Shown here: positions 42,491 to 46,966 of the stretch, in pieces
Layout: each line of letters starts with the position of its first letter
How positions within the stretch are numbered: position 1 is the first letter of the stretch
Notes under the pieces: model-generated
Database searches by the model: none
The model's input: only the letters and a program-made list of their open reading frames with translations
What the model was told of the DNA's origin: nothing
From: Micavibrio_A sp035759665
GTDB taxonomy: Bacteria; Pseudomonadota; Alphaproteobacteria; Micavibrionales; Micavibrionaceae
Length of the DNA: 46,966 bases
Direction: 5' to 3'
Assembly (NCBI GenBank): GCA_035759665.1
Contig: DASTUM010000038.1
Span: 1 to 46,966, forward strand
Made by a program: the position numbers and the translations under genes

Positions 42491-44053
42491 ATGACCCATC
42501 CCGCTTTCCGCAAAGCCCTTTTCTGCGCCGCCTGCGTTTTCGCCGGCTGGGTTGCCGCATTCTCCATGCCTCCAGTATCTTTCTGGCCCTGTATGTTCGC
42601 CGGGCTTTCCGCGCTTTACTGGCTGTTCAGCAGGACGCAGGGCGCGGGGCAGGCTTTTTTTGCGGGCTTCCTATTTGCGCTCGGCTATTTCGTGACGGGC
42701 CTGTGGTGGATCGGCAACGCGCTTTTGGTCGAAGGGAATGATTTCGCGTGGGTATGGCCCATTTCCGTCATCGGCCTGCCCACCCTGCTCGGCCTTTTTA
42801 CAGGGACGTTCCTTGCAATCGCCCGCATGTCTTTTTCGCCGCGCAGCCTGAAAGGTTTTATCGCCTTCTGCTTTTTCCTCACCCTGTCCGAATGGGCGCG
42901 CGGCAATGCGTTTACGGGCTTCCCGTGGAATCTCTACGGCTATGTCTGGGCAGACCATCTGGCCATGGCGCAAGTCCTGCACTTCATCGGCGCATACGGC
43001 CTGACCTTCGCCAGCGTCCTGTGGTGCGCGCTCGGCGGCTATCTCATCGTTTGCGGCAAAGACACGCGGTTTAAAATCACCGCAGCGGGGATCGCGCTGG
43101 CTACCCTAGCCGCGACTTTCGCGTTCGGCCAGCTGCGCCTGAACAACAACCCGACCGAATTCGATAAGTCCGCAGGCCTTCTGGTCGTCCAGCCGAACAT
43201 TCCCCAGAACATGAAATGGGATCCTGTGGCCGTTCAGGAAAACTTCCTGAAAATCGCCAGCCTCTCGAAGACCGCTATCTTCGCCAATCCCCAACCGAAA
43301 AATCTTTTCATCCTCTGGCCTGAAACGGCGATTTCGCCTTCGGTCTATACCGTCACCGAAAACATGGATCGCATCCGCGATATCCTGCAGGGTTACAAAG
43401 GAAGCGAAGCCTATCTCGTCACCGGTATCCTCCGCCGCATGGGAGAGGGCGGCGAACAGGCCCGCTACGCCAACAGCGTCGTCTTTTTGAACAAAAACCT
43501 GTCCGCCCTCAAAACCTACGACAAAACCCACCTCGTCCCCTTCGGCGAATTCATCCCGTTGCAGAACTGGATTCCGCTTAAACCCGTTGCCGCCTTCCGC
43601 GGTTTCGAACGCGGCAACGGCGCGACGACGATAGAGCGCGATGGCTCGCCCGCCTTCAGCCCCCTCATCTGCTACGAAGTAATTTTCCCCGGCGAAGTCG
43701 TCAGCCGTGAAAAACGCCCCGACTGGATCGTGAACGTCACCAATGACGGCTGGTACGGCGATTCCGCCGGGCCGCACCAGCATTTCGCCCAGACGCGCCT
43801 GCGCGCCATAGAAGAAGGCCTGCCCGTCGTACGCTCCGCCAACACCGGCATCTCCGGCGTCATCGATTCCTATGGCCGCGTCGTCGACGATGCCGGCATT
43901 TTCCAGGAAGCGGCGATTATGTCCTATCTTCCGCGACCCATCGCTGATCGGGGCCTCTACGGACGGCTGGCCTTCGGGCTGCTTCTGCCGCTTGTTGGTC
44001 TGGCCCTTATGCTACAGGTGCTTCTAAGCCGCAGATTTCTGCCATATACCTAA
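42491..44053 (+). CDS. lnt: Apolipoprotein N-acyltransferase
   Basis: Inner-membrane enzyme of 520 residues that adds the third acyl chain to lipoproteins. About six N-terminal membrane helices (to about 200) plus one at the C-terminus flank a nitrilase-like domain. The catalytic triad is visible: Glu in LWPETAIS, Lys in DKTHLVPFGEF, Cys in LICYEVIFP. It probably acts on the lipoproteins encoded here (RlpA-like, DUF192) and on Pal. No clear ribosome site before the ATG; it follows corC by 39 bases. Confidence 0.95.
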   Translation: MTHPAFRKALFCAACVFAGWVAAFSMPPVSFWPCMFAGLSALYWLFSRTQGAGQAFFAGFLFALGYFVTGLWWIGNALLVEGNDFAWVWPISVIGLPTLLGLFTGTFLAIARMSFSPRSLKGFIAFCFFLTLSEWARGNAFTGFPWNLYGYVWADHLAMAQVLHFIGAYGLTFASVLWCALGGYLIVCGKDTRFKITAAGIALATLAATFAFGQLRLNNNPTEFDKSAGLLVVQPNIPQNMKWDPVAVQENFLKIASLSKTAIFANPQPKNLFILWPETAISPSVYTVTENMDRIRDILQGYKGSEAYLVTGILRRMGEGGEQARYANSVVFLNKNLSALKTYDKTHLVPFGEFIPLQNWIPLKPVAAFRGFERGNGATTIERDGSPAFSPLICYEVIFPGEVVSREKRPDWIVNVTNDGWYGDSAGPHQHFAQTRLRAIEEGLPVVRSANTGISGVIDSYGRVVDDAGIFQEAAIMSYLPRPIADRGLYGRLAFGLLLPLVGLALMLQVLLSRRFLPYT

Positions 44054-44106
44054 GGTCATAGCCCAAAACTGTGCTTGCATACGGTAGTGTACGTTGCTAC
44101 CCTCCA

Positions 44107-44135
44107 ATTTCTGTAATCGTGGCGATTGCAGAAAT
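44107..44135. promoter_or_regulatory. Palindrome upstream of the XRE regulator gene
   Basis: ATTTCTG T AATCG TGG CGATT G CAGAAAT: two perfect 7- and 5-base arms separated by one non-matching position, with a 3-base centre. No T-run follows, so a protein-binding site is more likely than a terminator. Confidence 0.6.
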
Positions 44136-44178
44136 CAGTAAGTATGTTTTGTTTACGCTGTAGGGGCGCTCTCATTAA

Positions 44179-44649
44179 ATGTCTGTTGCTATGAAAACGA
44201 AAACGGCCAGGAATTTTGTAACAAAAAAGAAAGGTCGTGCGAATTGCGTCGATGAAAATGTCGGAATGCAACTTCGCCAGCGACGCTCTTTGCTCGGCCT
44301 TTCGCAAGAAAAGCTTGCCGAGCAAGTGGGAATCACTTTCCAGCAAATTCAGAAATATGAAAACGGCGCAAACCGCATCAGCGCCTCGCGCCTGTATGAA
44401 TTCAGCAAGGTTCTCGATATCCCCGTCAGCTTTTTCTTTGAAAGCACCCCCGATATGCCGGGCCGGGCGGCGAACGGCTTTGCCGAAAACGAACAGGCCG
44501 CCTTCGAAGGCGCCGAAGACGTCATGAAGCGCAAGGAAACGCTGGAACTCATCCGCGTTTATTATTCCATCGAAGATCCCAAGCTGCGCAAAGATCTTTT
44601 CAAACTTGTCAAAAGCATGGCCAAAAACCTAAAGAACCAGGACGACTGA
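44179..44649 (+). CDS. phrR: XRE-family transcriptional regulator (PhrR/PraR type)
   Basis: Protein of 156 residues with a helix-turn-helix domain at about 30-86 (LRQRRSLLGLSQEKLAEQVG, ITFQQIQKYENGANRISASR, LYEFSKVLDIPVSFFFE) and a helical tail. In Rhizobiales the gene between lnt and metK is phrR, and PhrR/PraR regulators there affect stress response, quorum sensing and attachment. Assignment rests on sequence type and position. A second Met at codon 5 is possible. A palindrome 44 bases upstream may be its own operator. Confidence 0.85.
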   Translation: MSVAMKTKTARNFVTKKKGRANCVDENVGMQLRQRRSLLGLSQEKLAEQVGITFQQIQKYENGANRISASRLYEFSKVLDIPVSFFFESTPDMPGRAANGFAENEQAAFEGAEDVMKRKETLELIRVYYSIEDPKLRKDLFKLVKSMAKNLKNQDD

Positions 44650-44710
44650 TACTTGCGCCGTCGTGCGCATATGTTTACGCTGTTCCGATTAACTTTAAAG
44701 GAATGATGCG

Positions 44711-45922
44711 ATGACAGGCCGCCCCATGCTTAAACCCGAACCCTCCTCCTACCCTGCCATGCAGGATTATATTTTCACGAGCGAATCCGTTTCCGAAGGT
44801 CATCCGGACAAAGTCTGCGACCAGATTTCCGACGCCATCGTAGATAAATTCATCGCCGAAATGCCCGAGGCGCGTACCGCCGTCGAAACCTGTGCCACGA
44901 CGAATTTCGTCGGCCTGATCGGCGAAGTCCGCGGCCCCGCCTCCATCACCAAAGAAGTGATGGAAGACATCACGCGCCAAACGATCAAAAAGATCGGTTA
45001 CCAACAGGACGACTTCCACTGGAGCAAGGTTCAGATCGATTGCCGCATCCACGCGCAATCCGCCGATATCGCCCAGGGCGTCGACGCTTCCTGCGCGAAA
45101 GACGAAGGCGCCGGCGATCAGGGAATCATGTTCGGCTACGCCTGCACCGAAACCGAAGAATTCATGCCCGCGGCCATTCATTACAGCCACGAAATCCTCC
45201 GCCTTCTCGCGCAAGACCGTCACAAAGGCATCCTGAGTAAACTCGGCCCCGATGCGAAATCGCAAGTCTCGCTCGAATATCGCGGCGGCAGGCCCGTACG
45301 CGCCAACGCCGTCGTGGTATCGACCCAGCACGCCGATGGCCAGTCGCAGCAGGATATCCGCAACATGGTCATTCCTTATATCCAGAAGGTTCTACCCGAA
45401 GGCTGGATGCCCGAAGAAAACGAAATCTACATCAACCCCACCGGGCGTTTCGTCATAGGCGGCCCCGTCGGCGATTCCGGCCTCACGGGACGCAAGATCA
45501 TCGTCGACACTTACGGCGGTTCAGCCCCGCACGGCGGCGGTGCTTTCTCCGGCAAGGACCCGACCAAGGTCGACCGTTCCGCCGCTTACGCCGCGCGCTA
45601 CGTCGCCAAGAACATCGTCGCCGCCGGCTATGCCGAACGCTGCACGCTCCAGCTCTCCTATGCGATCGGCGTCTCCAAACCCATCTCCCTCTACGTCAAC
45701 ACGCACGGCACGGGAACGGTGGATGATGAGCATATTGCCGCAGCCATCAACAAGACCATAAACTTGTCCCCCCGCGGCATCCGCGAGCATCTGAACCTCA
45801 ACCGCCCGATCTACGCCCGCACGGCGGCCTACGGCCATTTCGGCCGCAAGCCAGAGCCGGACGGCGGCTTCAGCTGGGAAAAGCTCGACCTCGTAAAACC
45901 CTTGCAGGATATTCTGGGGTAA
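44711..45922 (+). CDS. metK: S-adenosylmethionine synthetase
   Basis: Enzyme of 403 residues that makes SAM from methionine and ATP. Motifs: SEGHPDKVCDQISDAIVD, GAGDQGIMFGYA, and the P-loop-like GGGAFSGKDPTKVDRSAAYA. The gene product supplies the SAM used by miaB, trmB and the Pcm-like protein in this window. AAAGGAATGATGCG precedes the ATG. I looked for a SAM-type riboswitch in the 61 bases upstream and saw none. A hairpin terminator follows. Confidence 0.97.
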   Translation: MTGRPMLKPEPSSYPAMQDYIFTSESVSEGHPDKVCDQISDAIVDKFIAEMPEARTAVETCATTNFVGLIGEVRGPASITKEVMEDITRQTIKKIGYQQDDFHWSKVQIDCRIHAQSADIAQGVDASCAKDEGAGDQGIMFGYACTETEEFMPAAIHYSHEILRLLAQDRHKGILSKLGPDAKSQVSLEYRGGRPVRANAVVVSTQHADGQSQQDIRNMVIPYIQKVLPEGWMPEENEIYINPTGRFVIGGPVGDSGLTGRKIIVDTYGGSAPHGGGAFSGKDPTKVDRSAAYAARYVAKNIVAAGYAERCTLQLSYAIGVSKPISLYVNTHGTGTVDDEHIAAAINKTINLSPRGIREHLNLNRPIYARTAAYGHFGRKPEPDGGFSWEKLDLVKPLQDILG

Positions 45923-45971
45923 TTTAAACAGCCCCATAAGAAAGCATGCCCGTGTAAACGGGCATCCATGG

Positions 45972-45999
45972 ATCCCCGCCTTCGCGGGGATGCTTTTTT
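45972..45999 (+). terminator. metK terminator built from a class C repeat hairpin
   Basis: ATCCCCGC-CTTC-GCGGGGAT followed by GC and six T. The hairpin is identical to the end of the repeat at 22587-22703. A second hairpin, GATGCCCGT/ACGGGCATC-like (ATGCCCGTGTAAACGGGCAT), lies directly upstream at about 45946-45965. Confidence 0.85.
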
Positions 46000-46010
46000 G
46001 AGGATGAGAA

Positions 46011-46727
46011 ATGGGAAAGATACCGGCAGCCTTTACACAGGAAGCGAAAAAGCGCGTATACGGACGCCGCCTCGGGCGCCCCATGAGCGCGTCGCGCCAG
46101 GACGTCATCGACACGCTCCTGCCCAAACTTTCGTTAGACCTCGCCGACCTCACGGAAAAAGCATCTCTCGACCCCCATTCTCTTTTTGCCGTGCAAAAAG
46201 ACATCGTCCTGGAAATTGGCTTCGGCAATGGCGAACATTTGAAAGCGATGCTGGAACAGCGCCCCGACCGCAACTATATCGGCGTGGAGCCTTTCATCAA
46301 CGGTATGTCCGCCTTCCTGAAAAGCATCAAGGACATGGATCACGCCAATATCCGAGTCTGGATGGACGACGCCGTCATGCTCTGCCGCTCTCTCAAATCC
46401 GAAAGCCTGTCGGCCCTTTATATTCTCAACCCTGACCCGTGGCCGAAAAAGAAACATCACAAACGCCGAATCGTCCGCGCCGAAACGCTGGCCGAATATC
46501 ACCGCATCCTGAAACCCGGCGGCGCGTTCGTGATGGCGACCGACGTGGACGCCCTCGCCGAATGGATGGTCACGGAAACCATGAATCACGGCGGCTTCGA
46601 ATGGGAAGCCAAATCCGCGAAGGATTGGCAGATCATGCCCGAAGGCTGGTTCGTCACCACCCGCTACGCCGCGAAGGGCGTCGATGCAGGCCGGCGGGAA
46701 ACATATTTGCTCTTCAAAAAGAAATAG
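46011..46727 (+). CDS. trmB: TrmB, tRNA (guanine-46-N7)-methyltransferase
   Basis: SAM-dependent enzyme of 238 residues. The SAM loop is VLEIGFGNGEH, the catalytic region LYILNPDPWPKKKHHKRRIV, then LKPGGAFVMATDV. The N-terminal YGRRLGRPMSASRQ is typical of alphaproteobacterial TrmB. GAGGATGAGAA precedes the ATG. It follows metK across its terminator. Confidence 0.95.
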   Translation: MGKIPAAFTQEAKKRVYGRRLGRPMSASRQDVIDTLLPKLSLDLADLTEKASLDPHSLFAVQKDIVLEIGFGNGEHLKAMLEQRPDRNYIGVEPFINGMSAFLKSIKDMDHANIRVWMDDAVMLCRSLKSESLSALYILNPDPWPKKKHHKRRIVRAETLAEYHRILKPGGAFVMATDVDALAEWMVTETMNHGGFEWEAKSAKDWQIMPEGWFVTTRYAAKGVDAGRRETYLLFKKK

Positions 46728-46753
46728 CGCCGCAGACAACGTGAATGCCTGCT

Positions 46754-46820
46754 TTAAACGCAAAGGCCGCCAAGTCACACAAAGTTTACTTTGCGCCCTT
46801 TGCGGGACTTTGCGTTAAAA
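46754..46820. repeat. Empty palindrome of the GxxExxY cassette
   Basis: TTAAACGCAAAG..AAAGT, two T, then ACTTTGCG..CTTTGCGTTAA. The left half matches the cassette arm at 13699-13730 in 27 of 32 bases; the right half matches the arm at 14135-14172. No GxxExxY gene lies between the halves. Confidence 0.75.
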
Positions 46821-46866
46821 AATCAAAATAAGGCTGCCTGCGGCGCTATCTTTTTTGAGATAAATC

Positions 46867-46895
46867 TTGAAATCCATCCCCTTCAAGCGTATATA
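46867..46895 (+). promoter_or_regulatory. Sigma-70-type promoter near window end
   Basis: TTGAAA (46867-46872), 17-base spacer, TATATA (46890-46895). Predicted start near 46902. Confidence 0.65.
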
Positions 46896-46921
46896 AGCAT
46901 CAAATCCTGATCGTATGATAT

Positions 46922-46952
46922 GGGTGGGCTCCGAAAGAGACCCGCCTTTTTT
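46922..46952 (+). terminator. Leader attenuator or terminator at window end
   Basis: GGTGGG-CTC, loop CGAAA, GAG-A-CCCGCC and six T, starting about 20 bases after the predicted transcript start. In many alphaproteobacteria rimP-nusA follows trmB, so this may be the leader of that operon. A stand-alone RNA of about 50 nt is the alternative. Confidence 0.7.
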
Positions 46953-46966
46953 CATACCAAATCAGG

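Noticed and set aside
44650..44710. Possible SAM-sensing riboswitch ahead of metK
   Set aside because: Only 61 bases are available and I see no pseudoknot or conserved SAM-II or SAM/SAH core.

Overview
The window is a stretch of bacterial chromosome from an alphaproteobacterium. Evidence for this is the order yebC-ruvC-ruvA-ruvB-ybgC-tolQ-tolR-tolA-tolB, the order corC-lnt-phrR-metK-trmB, a PopZ (DUF2497) gene beside valS, an NDUFS4-type complex I accessory subunit and an alphaproteobacterial bL31. A Rhodospirillales- or Micavibrionales-like lineage is plausible, but I cannot fix the genus from this sequence. Coding density is high, most genes are housekeeping, and I see no prophage, transposase or CRISPR array.

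Layout. 1-9.2 kb (minus strand): the Tol envelope-constriction operon (tolB is cut by the window edge), YbgC thioesterase, RuvABC resolvasome, YebC, a YmdB-type phosphoesterase, and the classical zapA / 6S RNA / 5-formyl-THF cyclo-ligase arrangement. 9.3-15.3 kb: central carbon genes tkt, gapA and fbaA on the plus strand, interrupted by a minus-strand outer-membrane protein gene with a decayed duplicate beside it, and by a broken GxxExxY gene held between palindromic arms. 15.3-19.4 kb: qmcA-nfeD, an exported EndoU-type nuclease gene carrying a frameshift, three RlpA-like genes in a row, and epmA. 19.4-24.1 kb: rpmE, valS (with a palindromic repeat inserted in frame), popZ and a Pcm-like methyltransferase. 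24.2-26.5 kb: four tRNAs (Cys, Asn, Arg, Pro), a sulfurtransferase, an AT-rich gap that ends in a likely small-RNA gene, and the NDUFS4 gene. 26.5-33 kb: divergent pirin/HxlR, a DUF192 lipoprotein, an alpha/beta hydrolase coupled to an MsbA-type exporter, a patatin and a HAD hydrolase. 33-36.8 kb: one 1276-residue membrane-anchored coiled-coil protein with TipN-like architecture. 37-46.9 kb: a small periplasmic protein, a D-2-hydroxyacid dehydrogenase, then a plus-strand RNA/envelope block miaB-phoH-ybeY-corC-lnt-phrR-metK-trmB, ending in a promoter and attenuator that probably serve an operon beyond the window (rimP-nusA is the usual neighbour).

Functional themes. Cell division and polarity (TolQRAB, ZapA, PopZ, the coiled-coil protein, RlpA paralogues) and translation or RNA maturation (MiaB, YbeY, PhoH, TrmB, EpmA, ValS, tRNAs, 6S RNA) dominate.

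The less ordinary content lies between and inside these genes. There are at least three families of short palindromic repeats, one copy of which is translated inside ValRS. A GxxExxY cassette occurs once with its gene and once as an empty palindrome. There are two promoter-terminator units about 50-60 nt long, a frameshifted EndoU gene, and the remains of an outer-membrane protein duplicate.
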